Notes: a model not told the origin generated them from the letters alone. Counted from the first letter of the stretch, positions 1 through 9,122 are shown. The stretch is DNA of 42,812 nucleotides from Streptosporangiales bacterium (GCA_009379955.1 WHST01000049.1:1-42812), one strand, 5' to 3'. Numbers and translations: made by a program.

Positions 1-1
1 C

Positions 2-40
2 GCCGCCGGCTTCGACCGACTCCGCGCCGCCTTCACCTAA
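2..40 (+). CDS. Possible C-terminal tail of an upstream gene
   Basis: An open frame enters from the left edge and ends at a TAA at 38-40, giving the twelve residues AAGFDRLRAAFT. It would run toward cysM. The tail is far too short to assign a family, and it could be chance. The support is that the hairpin and C-rich stretch that follow look like an end-of-gene region. Confidence 0.3.
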   Translation, partial: AAGFDRLRAAFT

Positions 41-79
41 CCAGCCGCGACCCCGCATCGCCCCAGCAGAACAACACCC

Positions 80-200
80 GGCCCGTGGAACCGGCGCCCA
101 CCCCAGGCGACAACCGGGCCACCGCCCTACCCCCCACCCCCCAAACAACCCAACCACACCCCACAACACCCCACCACGGCCACACCACCACCCCACGTGA
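80..200 (+). terminator. Candidate end-of-transcript region: hairpin then C-rich, G-poor stretch
   Basis: GGCCCG at 80-85 can pair with CGGGCC at 115-120. About 75 bases follow (121-195) that are almost only C and A on the + strand, with very few G or T. A C-rich, G-poor, unstructured transcript is the kind of sequence Rho loads on, so this could be a Rho-dependent terminator for a gene entering from the left and convergent with cysM. That role is inference. Confidence 0.3.
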
Positions 201-209
201 ACAATCGAG

Positions 210-227
210 GTTAACGTGATCAACGGG
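210..227 (-). repeat. 3'-end motif, copy 1, next to the cysM stop codon
   Basis: Read on the minus strand, the 18 bases directly after the cysM stop are CCCGTTGATCACGTTAAC. The same sequence with one change recurs at 34633-34650 at the end of the GNAT gene, where it is part of a long palindrome. Here the second palindrome arm is not preserved. It may be a decayed terminator or extragenic palindrome. Confidence 0.45.
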
Positions 228-1465
<1,238 letters not shown>

Positions 1466-1527
1466 GGCCAGGATCTCCTGTGGGTTCTCGTACGGGTCCT
1501 CAGCGACAACCTCTGAGGTGAGCGGAT

Positions 1528-1953
1528 TCATTCCGTCGCGTCGGCCGACGCCACCACGCTGACGTCCTCCTCGGTGACCACGGCGTCCACGATGCGATAC
1601 GACCGGACCTCGACCGTGTCCTCGTCCCTCGTGGAGACGAGCACGTAGTGCGCCCCCGGCTCCATCGCGAGCGAGATGTCCGTGCGGGACGGGTACGCCT
1701 CGGTCGAGGTGTGGGAGTGGTAGATGACGACCGGCTCCTCGTCGCGGTCGTCCATCTCGCGCCAGACCGCCAGCTGCTCCTGGGGGTCGAACCGGAAGAA
1801 CGTCGGCGAGCGCTCCGCGTTGGTCATCGGTACGAACCGTCGCGGGCTGTCCGAGCCGGCGGGCCCGGCGACGATGCCGCAGGCCTCGTCCGGGTGGTCG
1901 CGCCGCGCGTGCGCGACGATCGCGTCATACGTGGCCTGGTCGATGGTCAGCAC
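1528..1953 (-). CDS. mec: Mec, JAMM/MPN+ metalloprotease that releases cysteine from CysO
   Basis: A 141-residue JAB1/MPN+ zinc protease. The JAMM signature is complete: Glu23 in DEACG, His79 and His81 in YHSHT, then Ser89 and Asp92 in PSRTD, in the usual HxH-x7-S-x2-D spacing. In mycobacteria the homologue hydrolyses the CysO-cysteine adduct to give free cysteine and CysO. The gene order mec-cysO-cysM supports that role here. The start is GTG with no clear Shine-Dalgarno sequence; TACGCT lies six bases upstream, which suggests a leaderless transcript. Because CysO here carries a C-terminal Gly-Arg, Mec is also the best local candidate for trimming the precursor, but that is inference. Confidence 0.92.
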   Translation of the reverse strand: MLTIDQATYDAIVAHARRDHPDEACGIVAGPAGSDSPRRFVPMTNAERSPTFFRFDPQEQLAVWREMDDRDEEPVVIYHSHTSTEAYPSRTDISLAMEPGAHYVLVSTRDEDTVEVRSYRIVDAVVTEEDVSVVASADATE

Positions 1954-1959
1954 GAGACG

Positions 1960-1986
1960 AGCGTACCCGGAGCGGGTACGTGTCAG
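1960..1986 (-). promoter_or_regulatory. Candidate mec promoter inside a dyad
   Basis: TACGCT (minus strand, 1965-1960) is six bases before the mec GTG and fits TAnnnT. CTGACA (1986-1981), overlapping the DUF2017 stop, could be a -35 element, though the 15-base spacer is short. CGTACCCG (1962-1969) and CGGGTACG (1973-1980) form a perfect 8-bp dyad with a 3-base centre across this promoter. It may be an operator or a small terminator of the upstream genes. Confidence 0.45.
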
Positions 1987-2531
1987 AGATCACGCATGAG
2001 CGCCTCGATCAGCGTCTGCTGCAGGTAACCGAGCCAGTCGTAGACGTACCACGCCTGCTTGCGCGGGTCGTCGTCCGAGAGCAGCGAGAACGCGAGCTCG
2101 TGGTCCTCGGTCACCTCGAGCCGCACGCCGAAGGTCAGGCGCAGGTCGTTGAGCACGCTGAGCCAGGCCTGACCCTGCTCGGGTGTGAGGTCGATCTTGC
2201 CGCCATCGCCGAGGGAGTCGCGCGCGACGGTCGCCGCGTTCGCCTTGCCGGCGCGCAGGTCACCCTCGGTGTACCTGCGGAAGTCCTGCGACGACTCGTC
2301 GTCGTCGCTGTAGCCATCGGGCAGCAGGCGCGCGAGTGCCGGGTCGTCGGGCTTCTTGCGGTCGTCGACGTTGCCGAACGCCTGGGCGAGCGGATCGTCG
2401 CCGACCAGGCGTTCGCCGTCGTCGAGCATCTCGATGAGCTCGCGGAACAGCGTGTGCAGGACGCCGGCCTCGCCCGGCTCGAACACCACGGTCAGGTGCC
2501 CGCCGCGCCGTCGATGGAATCCGGAGCTCAC
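1983..2531 (-). CDS. DUF2017 family protein
   Basis: A 182-residue soluble acidic protein of the DUF2017 family. In actinobacteria it sits almost always beside clpS and the mec-cysO-cysM module. It starts with GTG, 13 bases after the clpS stop, with GA-rich sequence upstream as a weak ribosome-binding site. The N-terminal half (FEPGEAGVLHTLFRELIEML) looks helical, with many acidic residues after it. No catalytic motif is recognisable and its function is unknown. Association with ClpS suggests a possible link to protein quality control, but nothing in the sequence proves this. Confidence 0.85.
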   Translation of the reverse strand: MSSGFHRRRGGHLTVVFEPGEAGVLHTLFRELIEMLDDGERLVGDDPLAQAFGNVDDRKKPDDPALARLLPDGYSDDDESSQDFRRYTEGDLRAGKANAATVARDSLGDGGKIDLTPEQGQAWLSVLNDLRLTFGVRLEVTEDHELAFSLLSDDDPRKQAWYVYDWLGYLQQTLIEALMRDL

Positions 2532-2544
2532 CCTCGTGCTCGCC

Positions 2545-2835
2545 TCACTTGTCGTGCTGCAGGGTCGCCCAGAGTCCGTAGCCGTGCATGGCCGTCACGT
2601 CGCGCTCCATCTCCTCCCGCGTGCCCGAGGACACTACCGCCCGACCCTTGTGGTGGACGTCCATCATCAGTTTCTCCGCGTGCTCGCGCGGATAGCCGAA
2701 GTAGTTCTGGAAGACGTACGTGACGTACGACATCAGGTTGACCGGGTCGTTCCATACGATCGTCACCCACGGCAGGTCGGGCTCGACGACGGAGTCGGAC
2801 TCCGGTTTCTCGACCTCGACGGGAGCGACACTCAC
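2545..2835 (-). CDS. clpS: ClpS, ATP-dependent Clp protease adaptor
   Basis: A 96-residue adaptor that delivers N-degron substrates to the ClpAP/ClpCP protease. The core fold motifs are present: [16 protein letters not shown] (substrate-pocket region), [22 protein letters not shown] and the acidic REEMERDV segment. The length is normal for the actinobacterial family. The start is GTG without a good Shine-Dalgarno; CACGAT sits six bases upstream, a weak match to the leaderless -10 pattern seen elsewhere here. It is divergent from pncB and is the first gene of clpS-DUF2017. Confidence 0.95.
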   Translation of the reverse strand: MSVAPVEVEKPESDSVVEPDLPWVTIVWNDPVNLMSYVTYVFQNYFGYPREHAEKLMMDVHHKGRAVVSSGTREEMERDVTAMHGYGLWATLQHDK

Positions 2836-2893
2836 CGTCCCATCGTGACACGCCGGACCCCGCCGGCCGGGGCACGGTCCACCGGCCTCGTCC

Positions 2894-2899
2894 TAAGCT
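2894..2899 (+). promoter_or_regulatory. Candidate leaderless -10 element of pncB
   Basis: TAAGCT fits TAnnnT and ends seven bases before the GTG of pncB, which has no Shine-Dalgarno sequence. Transcription would start at or next to the start codon. Confidence 0.45.
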
Positions 2900-2906
2900 G
2901 CCACCC

Positions 2907-4211
2907 GTGAAGGCACCCAGCACCGCGCTGATGACCGACCAGTACGAGCTGACGATGCTCATGTCGGCCCTGCGTGACGGGACGGCCGCGCGGCGTTGCG
3001 TCTTCGAGCTCTTCGCGCGGCGGCTGCCGGGCAACCGCCGCTACGGCGTCGTCGCGGGCACGGGGCGGTTCCTCGACCAGCTCCGCCGGTTCCGCTTCGA
3101 CGATGATGCCCTTCGGTTCCTCGCCGACGAGGCGATCGTCGACGAGACGACCCGCGACTGGCTGGCGTCCTTCCGGTTCGGCGGCGACATCTGGGGATAT
3201 CCCGAGGGCGAGGCCTTCTTCCCCGGCTCCCCGCTGCTCGTGGCGGAGGGGACGTTCGCCGAGGCGGTGCTCCTCGAGACGCTCGCGCTGAGCGTCTTCA
3301 ACCACGACTGCGCGATCGCCGGCGCCGCGTCGCGCATGGTCACCGCGGCGGGTGGCCGTCCCGTCATCGAGATGGGGTCGCGACGCACGCACGAGGAGGC
3401 GGCGGTCGCGTGCGCGCGCGCCGCCTACCTCGCCGGGTTCGCGTCGTCGTCCAACCTCGAGGCGAGGCGCAGGTACGGGGTGCCGACCGCGGGCACCGCG
3501 GCGCATGCCTTCGTGCTGCTGCACGACACCGAGCGCGACGCGTTCCGTGCCCAGGTCGAGGCCCTGGGCGCGGGCACCACGATCCTGGTCGACACCTACG
3601 ACGTCCGCGAGGCCGTCCGCACCGCGGTCGAGGTCGCGGGCACCGCGCTGGGTGCGATCCGGATCGACTCGGGCGACCTGCTGACGCTCGCCGGTCAGGT
3701 GCGCACGGAGCTCGATGAGCTCGGTGCGACGGGCACGAGGATCGTCGTGTCCGGTGACCTCGACGAGCACCAGATCGCCGCACTGGCGGTCACGGCCGCG
3801 GACGCGTACGGCGTCGGCACGTCCCTCGTCACGGGTTCGGGTGCGCCGACCGCGGAGCTCGTCTACAAGCTCGTCGCCCGCGCCGGGGGCGACGACGCGG
3901 GCGCGCCGCTGCGCCCGGTCGCGAAGCGCTCGATCGGCAAGCCCACCCACGGGGGACGGAAGTGGGCGTTCCGGCGCACCAACGGCGCCGGGGTCGCGGA
4001 CGCCGAGCTGCTCTGCACCGACCCGGCACAGGCCGGCGACGACGCCAGGCCGCTGCTCGTCCCCCTCGTCAAAAGCGGCGAAATCGTGTGGAATGGCACA
4101 CTCGACGAGGCGCGCACCCGGCGCCGCAACTCGTTGGCCGGCCTGCCGCCGACGGCGGTGCAGCTGTCCCAGGGCGAGCCGGCGATCCCCACGTACTACG
4201 TGGAAGGCTGA
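2907..4211 (+). CDS. pncB: Nicotinate phosphoribosyltransferase
   Basis: A 434-residue cytoplasmic enzyme that makes nicotinate mononucleotide from nicotinate and PRPP, using ATP, in NAD salvage. Family motifs include the N-terminal MTDQYELTML, RRTHEEAA (about 159-166), the region with the phosphorylated histidine, GTAAHAF (His200), and the phosphate-binding IRIDSGDL segment. The start is GTG at 2907. It has no Shine-Dalgarno sequence but has a TAAGCT box seven bases upstream; an ATG eight codons later is possible but would trim conserved sequence. pncA follows 16 bases after the stop, so the two form a nicotinamide-to-NaMN unit. It is divergent from clpS. Confidence 0.95.
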   Translation: MKAPSTALMTDQYELTMLMSALRDGTAARRCVFELFARRLPGNRRYGVVAGTGRFLDQLRRFRFDDDALRFLADEAIVDETTRDWLASFRFGGDIWGYPEGEAFFPGSPLLVAEGTFAEAVLLETLALSVFNHDCAIAGAASRMVTAAGGRPVIEMGSRRTHEEAAVACARAAYLAGFASSSNLEARRRYGVPTAGTAAHAFVLLHDTERDAFRAQVEALGAGTTILVDTYDVREAVRTAVEVAGTALGAIRIDSGDLLTLAGQVRTELDELGATGTRIVVSGDLDEHQIAALAVTAADAYGVGTSLVTGSGAPTAELVYKLVARAGGDDAGAPLRPVAKRSIGKPTHGGRKWAFRRTNGAGVADAELLCTDPAQAGDDARPLLVPLVKSGEIVWNGTLDEARTRRRNSLAGLPPTAVQLSQGEPAIPTYYVEG

Positions 4212-4227
4212 AGAGGGGGTACCAACG

Positions 4228-4806
4228 ATGGCCAAGGCTCTCGTCATCGTCGACGTGCAGAACGACTTCTGCGAGGGCGGCGCGCTCGCAGTCGCCGGCG
4301 GCAGCGACGTCGCCGCCGCGATCACCGACCTGATCGTGCAGCGCCGGTCCGACTACGCGCAGGTCGTCGCGACCCGCGACAACCACATCGACCCCGGCTC
4401 GCACTTCTCCGACGAGCCCGACTACGTCGACTCCTGGCCGCGACACTGCGTCGCGGGCTCCCCCGGCGCCGAGTTCCACCCCGCGCTCGACGCCTCCCGG
4501 GTCGACGCCGTCTTCAACAAAGGCGAGTTCACCGCCGGCTACAGCGGCTTCGAGGGCGAGACCCACGACGCCGAACCGCTCGACGAGTGGCTGCACGACC
4601 GCGACGTCGACACCCTCGACGTCGTCGGCATCGCCACCGACCACTGCGTGCGCGCCACCGCCGCCGACGCCGCCCGCGCCGGGTTCACCACGAGGGTGCT
4701 GCTCGACCTCACCGCGGGCGTCTCACGCGAGACCACCGACAAGGCGCTCGACGAGCTCCGCGCCGCCGGCGTCGAGCTGGCCGGCACCCCCGTGCTGCGC
4801 ACCTGA
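4228..4806 (+). CDS. pncA: Nicotinamidase (pyrazinamidase family)
   Basis: A 192-residue isochorismatase-like hydrolase that deamidates nicotinamide to nicotinate, feeding PncB directly upstream. The catalytic triad is visible: Asp9 in VDVQNDF, Lys98 in FNKGEF and Cys140 in ATDHCVR. Metal ligands are Asp51, His53, His59 and His73. The ATG at 4228 follows AGAGGGGG at normal spacing, which fixes the start; the same frame stays open far upstream only as an overlap of pncB. Downstream, the 31-bp repeat array separates it from the convergent glxR. Confidence 0.96.
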   Translation: MAKALVIVDVQNDFCEGGALAVAGGSDVAAAITDLIVQRRSDYAQVVATRDNHIDPGSHFSDEPDYVDSWPRHCVAGSPGAEFHPALDASRVDAVFNKGEFTAGYSGFEGETHDAEPLDEWLHDRDVDTLDVVGIATDHCVRATAADAARAGFTTRVLLDLTAGVSRETTDKALDELRAAGVELAGTPVLRT

Positions 4807-4818
4807 CCGACCACCGCA

Positions 4819-4953
4819 CCGCTGGGGTCCCCGCCCGTGGTTCCCACCCCCGCTGGGGTCCCCAACGGTGGCCCGCACCCCCGCTGGGGTCCCCAACGGT
4901 GATGCCCGCCCGCCGGGGTCCCCAGCAGGTGCTCGCACCCCCGCCGGGGTCCC
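4819..4953. repeat. Tandem array, five copies of a ~31-bp unit with hairpin core
   Basis: CCGC(T/C)GGGGTCCC begins at 4819, 4850, 4881, 4910 and 4941, a period of 31, 31, 29 and 31 bases. Units 2 and 3 continue alike for most of their length; the outer ones have diverged. The core ACCCC-CGCT-GGGGT (4846-4859 and 4877-4890) is a small inverted repeat. The array fills the gap between the convergent pncA and glxR, so it could act as a bidirectional terminator, or be a variable tandem repeat. No spacers of CRISPR type are present. Confidence 0.75.
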
Positions 4954-4956
4954 GGG

Positions 4957-5841
4957 CTAGTCGAGGGCGCGGCCGGAGAGGTGCTCGACGATGTCGAGCA
5001 GCGCCGTGTGGTCGAGGTCGCCCTTGCCCTGCGCCACGAGCGAGCCGACCAGCTGCGCCACGGCCGTCCCGAGCGGGAGCGCGACGCCGGCCTCCCGCGC
5101 CGCCGCCTGGACGATACCGAGGTCCTTGTGGTGCAGCTCGAGCCGGAAGCCCGGCCGGAAGTCGCGGGCCAGCATGGCCGGCGCCTTTCGGTCGAGCACG
5201 GCGCTGCCCGCGAGGCCGCCGGAGAGCACGCGTACCGCCGCCTCGGTGTCGACGCCGTGTGCCTCGAGGAAGACCAGCGCCTCGGCGACGAGGCCGAGGG
5301 TGCCCGCCGCGATGAGCTGGTTGGCGGCCTTCACCGTCTGGCCCGCGCCGTGCGGCCCGACGTGCACGATGGTCTTGCCGACCGCGTCGAACACCTCGCC
5401 CGCCGCGGCGAAGTCGACCTGGTCGCCGCCCACCATGATGGCCAGCGTGCCGTCGATCGCGCCCTGGTCGCCGCCGCTGACAGGCGCGTCGAGCACCCGC
5501 ACGTCGCGCTCACGTCCCGCCTCCGCCACGGTCCGCGCCGTGTCGGGCCTGATCGTGCTGCAGTCGACGAGGAGCAGGCCGGGGTCGGCGTTGGCGAACA
5601 CGCCGTCGTCACCGAGGACCACCGCCTCGACGTCCGGTGAGTCGGGGAGCATCGTGACGACGACGTCCGCACCGCGCGTGGCCTCGGCGATCGACGACGC
5701 CGCGCGCCCGCCCTCCTCGACGAGGCGGTCGACCTTGGCCCTGCTCCTGTTGTAGCCGACGACGTCGAAGCCGGCGCGGACGAGGTTGGCGGCCATCGGG
5801 CCGCCCATGATGCCGAGGCCGATGAATCCGACGGTCTTCAT
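4957..5841 (-). CDS. glxR: 2-hydroxy-3-oxopropionate (tartronate semialdehyde) reductase
   Basis: A 294-residue member of the beta-hydroxyacid dehydrogenase family. It has an N-terminal Rossmann motif, GLGIMGGPMA (about 8-17), the substrate loop DAPVSGGDQGA (119-129), and the catalytic lysine in VKAANQL (Lys171). The start is ATG at 5841, preceded by GGAGG; the open frame extends 56 codons further but as non-conserved overlap of hyi. The neighbour hyi makes tartronate semialdehyde from hydroxypyruvate and this enzyme would reduce it to glycerate. That pairing favours glxR over 3-hydroxyisobutyrate dehydrogenase, which has the same fold. No glyoxylate carboligase gene is in the window. Confidence 0.85.
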   Translation of the reverse strand: MKTVGFIGLGIMGGPMAANLVRAGFDVVGYNRSRAKVDRLVEEGGRAASSIAEATRGADVVVTMLPDSPDVEAVVLGDDGVFANADPGLLLVDCSTIRPDTARTVAEAGRERDVRVLDAPVSGGDQGAIDGTLAIMVGGDQVDFAAAGEVFDAVGKTIVHVGPHGAGQTVKAANQLIAAGTLGLVAEALVFLEAHGVDTEAAVRVLSGGLAGSAVLDRKAPAMLARDFRPGFRLELHHKDLGIVQAAAREAGVALPLGTAVAQLVGSLVAQGKGDLDHTALLDIVEHLSGRALD

Positions 5842-5866
5842 GCACTTCCTCCGAGATGGTGGACGG

Positions 5867-6694
5867 TCAGTCGCCGGCTGCCCGGCGATCACGGGGCAGC
5901 CAGTCGAAGCTGTCGGCGGTCGGCCCGGCGGGGACGTATTCCAGTCCGACCCAGCCGGTGTATCCGGACCGTTCGAGCAGCGCCAGCCGACCGTCGACGT
6001 CGAGCGCACCGGTGCCCGGCTGGTGCCGGCCGGGAGCGTCGGCGACCTGCACGTGCCCGACGCGGTGCGCGTGGCGGGCGATCGCGTCGTCGAGGTCGAC
6101 GCCGTTGACGCTCAGGTGGTAGAGGTCGGCGAGCAGGCGCACCTCGCCGGCGCCGCCGTCCGCCGTCACCCGGTCGATCACGGCGACCGCGTCGTCCGCG
6201 GTCTTCAGCGGGTACGCCGCCACGCCGCTGACCGGTTCGACGAGCACCACGCCGCCGTGCTCGCCGACGGCGCGTGCGGCGTACGCGAGGCTCTCCGCCG
6301 CGAGGTCGTCCTGCCTCGCGGTGTCCTCGCCCGCGATGCGGTTGCCGTACAGCGCGTTGAACGCGCGGCATCCGGTGACCTGGCCGATCCCGGCGACGAC
6401 GTCGGCGTTGGCACGGAACTCCGCCTCGCGGCCGGGCCACGAGAGCACCCCGCGATCGCCGGCCGGCATGTCGCCGGCGAAGAAGTTGAGGCCCACCAGC
6501 CGCACCCCGGCATCACCGATCGCCGTGACGAACGCGTCGACGTCGCGCTCGGCCGGCACCGGTTCGGCGAACGGCCACCAGAACTCCACCGCGTCGAATC
6601 CCGCCGTCTTGGCAGCGGCGGGACGTTCGAGCAGCGGCAGCTCGGTGAAGAGGATCGAGCAGTTGACGTCGAACGGGAGCCGGTGACCCGTCAT
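5867..6694 (-). CDS. hyi: Hydroxypyruvate isomerase
   Basis: A 275-residue TIM-barrel protein of the hydroxypyruvate isomerase/xylose-isomerase-like family. Typical segments are the N-terminal NCSILFTELPLLERP, FDAVEFWWPF, NFFAGDMPAGDRG, VLVEPVS (metal-site glutamate) and the C-terminal GWVGLEYVP, which also supplies an acidic ligand. It interconverts hydroxypyruvate and tartronate semialdehyde in glyoxylate metabolism. An ATG preceded by GGGAGG gives the start. glxR begins 25 bases after its stop, so the two are co-transcribed and work in sequence. Confidence 0.92.
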   Translation of the reverse strand: MTGHRLPFDVNCSILFTELPLLERPAAAKTAGFDAVEFWWPFAEPVPAERDVDAFVTAIGDAGVRLVGLNFFAGDMPAGDRGVLSWPGREAEFRANADVVAGIGQVTGCRAFNALYGNRIAGEDTARQDDLAAESLAYAARAVGEHGGVVLVEPVSGVAAYPLKTADDAVAVIDRVTADGGAGEVRLLADLYHLSVNGVDLDDAIARHAHRVGHVQVADAPGRHQPGTGALDVDGRLALLERSGYTGWVGLEYVPAGPTADSFDWLPRDRRAAGD

Positions 6695-6713
6695 CGTTGC
6701 CTCCCGGCGACCG

Positions 6714-7073
6714 TCAGCCGACGTGGACGCTCGCCAGCGTGCCCGCGGACTGCAGCGCCTGCTGGACGCCTTCGCCCGCGGTCTTCACCGCCTTCTTCAC
6801 CTTGCTCAGGCCGATGAGCCCACCGGCGGCGCCGGTGGTCGACTGGACGAGCCTGAGCACCGCACCGTCCGCGTTGGTCGCGACGGTGACACCGAGCCGG
6901 ATGTGCGGCGAGAACGCGCCGAAGAGCGCCACCTTGCCCGTGCTGCCGACCTCCGCGGTCGCCGACCACTCGGAGTCCTTGCTGACCGTGTACTTCTGGT
7001 CGCCGAGCACCTTCAGCGCGGTGTCGAACGCCGCCCTCGGGTCACCCGACAGGTGGTAGGTATACGTCGCCAT
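6714..7073 (-). CDS. Conserved hypothetical, small polyketide-cyclase-like or SRPBCC-sized protein
   Basis: A 119-residue protein I cannot assign to a named family. It begins MATYTYHLSGDPRAAFDTAL, has alternating beta-like segments in the middle, and ends in a helix-like Ala/Gln/Lys-rich tail. There is no signal peptide, although a Gly-rich hydrophobic patch (GAAGGLIGL) is present. Size and pattern resemble small ligand-binding proteins, but this is only an impression. It is separated from hyi by 19 bases and could be read with hyi-glxR. It has no clear Shine-Dalgarno sequence. Confidence 0.6.
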   Translation of the reverse strand: MATYTYHLSGDPRAAFDTALKVLGDQKYTVSKDSEWSATAEVGSTGKVALFGAFSPHIRLGVTVATNADGAVLRLVQSTTGAAGGLIGLSKVKKAVKTAGEGVQQALQSAGTLASVHVG

Positions 7074-7096
7074 GGCGCCGATCTTCGCATACCGCG

Positions 7097-7112
7097 GCGG
7101 GCGCGGGCCCGC
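7097..7112 (-). terminator. GC hairpin at the end of the first metalloprotease gene
   Basis: GCGGGC (7097-7102) and GCCCGC (7107-7112) pair across a four-base loop, directly next to the stop codon at 7113. There is no T-run. It is a possible terminator for the minus-strand gene, weakly supported. Confidence 0.35.
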
Positions 7113-8045
7113 TCAGGCGCGGTAGGCCGCCCACTGGTTGGTCATCCGGGTCGACTGCCCCGGCGTGAACTCGTACATGCACGCGTCGTAGGTGTAGTCC
7201 ATGAAGTTGTGGATCGGGTCCGCCCCGGTGGCAGGACAGGTGTCGCGGCCCGTCGGGCACTCGAACGCGGGCTCGCCCTCCGCCGCCGTGTCGCTCACCG
7301 CGTCACCCGGGCTTGCGCAGCCGTTCTCGAACGTGTGGTACAGCCCGAGCCAGTGACCCACCTCGTGCGTGCCCGTGTCGCCCTTGTCGTAGTTGGTCAA
7401 CGCGCCGCCCGGCAGCGACTCGTAGTGGACGACGACGCCGTCGTCCTTCGGGTTGCCGGCGTACCACGCGGGGAACGTCGCCCAGCCGAGCAGGCCGTCG
7501 CCGAGGTTGGCGGTGTAGAGGTTGAGCGCGGCCGCGCCGCCCCTGCGGAGCTTCCTCTTCATCGCGGCTTCCTCGGCCGAGTCGTAGTCGAGGCCGAACC
7601 ACGCCTTGCTCTTGGTGCGGTCGGTGCCCGCGAGCCGGAACGCGAACTGCGTGGCGGCACCACCGGTGCTGCCGGCGTAGGCGTCGTTGAGCACCTTGAC
7701 CTGGCTGTTGATCCTGCTCTTGGTGAGGTTGCCCTTGGTGCCGGAGTAGATGACGTGCACGTAGACGTCGACCGTCACTGTCGCGGCCGTCACGGAGGCG
7801 CCGCCCTTCTTCGCCAGCTTCGCGGAGAAGTCGCGTTCCATGGCCGCCTGCTTCGCGGCGCTGACGTCGTCGGGTTCGCGGACCTCCGCGCCGTGCGCCA
7901 CGCGAGCGGCGCTCGCCGGAGCGCAGGCACGCGCGTCGTCGCCCGTCGCGGCGGCGGCGCCGGTCGAGCCGCCGGCCGCGGGGACCAGGGCACTCAGGAC
8001 GAGGGCGGACGCACCCGCCAGGACATGGAACACCCTGCGCCGCAT
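7113..8045 (-). CDS. Secreted M43-type (pappalysin-like) zinc metalloprotease, paralogue 1
   Basis: A 310-residue exported protein. The N-terminus has an arginine run and a hydrophobic core ending near PAAGG, a Sec-type signal peptide. The zinc site is HEVGHWLGLYH (His227-His237), the extended HExxHxxGxxH motif of metzincins, with the Met-turn in NFMDYTYD (Met282). Cysteines after the zinc site (243, 263, 270, 289) suggest disulfides as in the M43B family. The central segments LNLYTANLGDGLLGWATFP and DGVVVHYESLPGG are shared with the two paralogues that follow upstream. The start is an ATG after CGGAG. It probably degrades extracellular protein; its substrate is unknown. Confidence 0.9.
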   Translation of the reverse strand: MRRRVFHVLAGASALVLSALVPAAGGSTGAAAATGDDARACAPASAARVAHGAEVREPDDVSAAKQAAMERDFSAKLAKKGGASVTAATVTVDVYVHVIYSGTKGNLTKSRINSQVKVLNDAYAGSTGGAATQFAFRLAGTDRTKSKAWFGLDYDSAEEAAMKRKLRRGGAAALNLYTANLGDGLLGWATFPAWYAGNPKDDGVVVHYESLPGGALTNYDKGDTGTHEVGHWLGLYHTFENGCASPGDAVSDTAAEGEPAFECPTGRDTCPATGADPIHNFMDYTYDACMYEFTPGQSTRMTNQWAAYRA

Positions 8046-8162
8046 GTGGTTCTCCGTTCCGACCGGCCCGCCTCAGCCGGATCGGCGGGACCCTGCGGAC
8101 CGTACTGCGTCACGGAGCGACGACGTAAGCGCTACGGAGAACTACGACGAACGGTGACCGCG

Positions 8163-9122
8163 TCACGAAGCGCGGTACGCCTGCCACTGCTTGCCGATGC
8201 GGTCGGCCTGCCCCGCGGTGAACTCGTTCATGCACTGGTCGTACACGTAGTTCATGAAGTTGTGGACCGAGTCGTTGCCCGGCGCGGTAGCGCAGCTGTC
8301 CCTGCTGGTCGGGCACTCGTACGCCGCGGTCGCCTCGGCCGGGGTGTCGGCGACGTGGTCGCCCTCACCGGTGCAGCCACCCTCGAACGTGTGGTAGAGC
8401 CCGAGCCAATGCCCGATCTCGTGCGTGGCAGTGTCGCCCTCGTCGTAGTCGGCCGTCGAGCCGCCCGGCAGAGTGGAGTACAGCACCACCACACCGTCGC
8501 TCTTCTTGTGCTTCTCGTACCACGACGGCATGGTCGCCCAGCCGAGCAGGCCGCCGGCGGGCTCGGCGATGTAGAGGTTGAGGTCGGAGGCGCCACCCCG
8601 GCGCAACTTCTTCTTCATCGACCTCTCCGCCGAGCTGTTCGGCTTCGCCGTGGCCCACGTGGAGTTGTCGGTGCGGTCGGTGCCGGCGAGCGAGAAGCTC
8701 ACCGATGTCGCGTCGCCTCCGGTCTTGCCGGAGTACGAGTCGTTCAGCACCTTGATCTGCTCGGTGATCTGCGCCTTGCCGACGTTGCCCGTGCCGCCGT
8801 CGTGGACGACGTGGACGTACACGTCGACCTTGATGGCCGCCGCGCGCACCTGCACGCCCTGGTGCCGCATGTCGCGCTGCCGCCGCTGGAAGTCCAGCTC
8901 CATCGCGGCCTGCCTCGCCTCGGTGAGCAGCCGCGGCTCGCGGACCTTGGCGCCGATCGGCACCCGGGCCGTGCCGGACGGGGCGCAGTGCGCGGACGAC
9001 CCGTCCGCCGACCTGCTCACCGACGCGGCGGCGTCGCCGCCGTCGCGCTGACCGGCCGGCAGGAGGGCACTGCACGCGATGACCGCGGCAGCCGCGAGCA
9101 GGGGAAACGTCCTTCGCCGCAT
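8163..9122 (-). CDS. Secreted M43-type zinc metalloprotease, paralogue 2
   Basis: A 319-residue exported protease. The signal peptide is MRRRTFPLLAAAAVIACSALLP in outline, followed by a Ser/Gly-rich linker. The active site HEIGHWLGLYH begins at His234, with FMNYVYDQCMNEF as the Met-turn region. It differs from paralogues 1 and 3 by Asn for Asp after the Met-turn and by a longer pro-region. ATG follows GAGGAG. The cysteine inside the hydrophobic core (IACS) could be read as a lipobox but lies too early. Its own ribosome-binding site and 117-base spacer suggest separate expression from paralogue 1. Confidence 0.9.
   Translation of the reverse strand: MRRRTFPLLAAAAVIACSALLPAGQRDGGDAAASVSRSADGSSAHCAPSGTARVPIGAKVREPRLLTEARQAAMELDFQRRQRDMRHQGVQVRAAAIKVDVYVHVVHDGGTGNVGKAQITEQIKVLNDSYSGKTGGDATSVSFSLAGTDRTDNSTWATAKPNSSAERSMKKKLRRGGASDLNLYIAEPAGGLLGWATMPSWYEKHKKSDGVVVLYSTLPGGSTADYDEGDTATHEIGHWLGLYHTFEGGCTGEGDHVADTPAEATAAYECPTSRDSCATAPGNDSVHNFMNYVYDQCMNEFTAGQADRIGKQWQAYRAS

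Noticed and set aside
1466-1531. CysO start at the ATG overlapping the mec stop
   Set aside because: Translational coupling is possible, but AGGAGA and the family N-terminus favour the ATG at 1465. The longer form cannot be fully excluded.
4819-4953. CRISPR array
   Set aside because: The period is only about 31 bases and the units repeat along most of their length, so there are no unique spacers of similar size. No cas gene is near.
5842-6009. N-terminal extension of GlxR by 56 residues
   Set aside because: The added residues overlap hyi, show no conservation pattern and would precede the Rossmann motif. GGAGG before the ATG at 5841 fixes the start.
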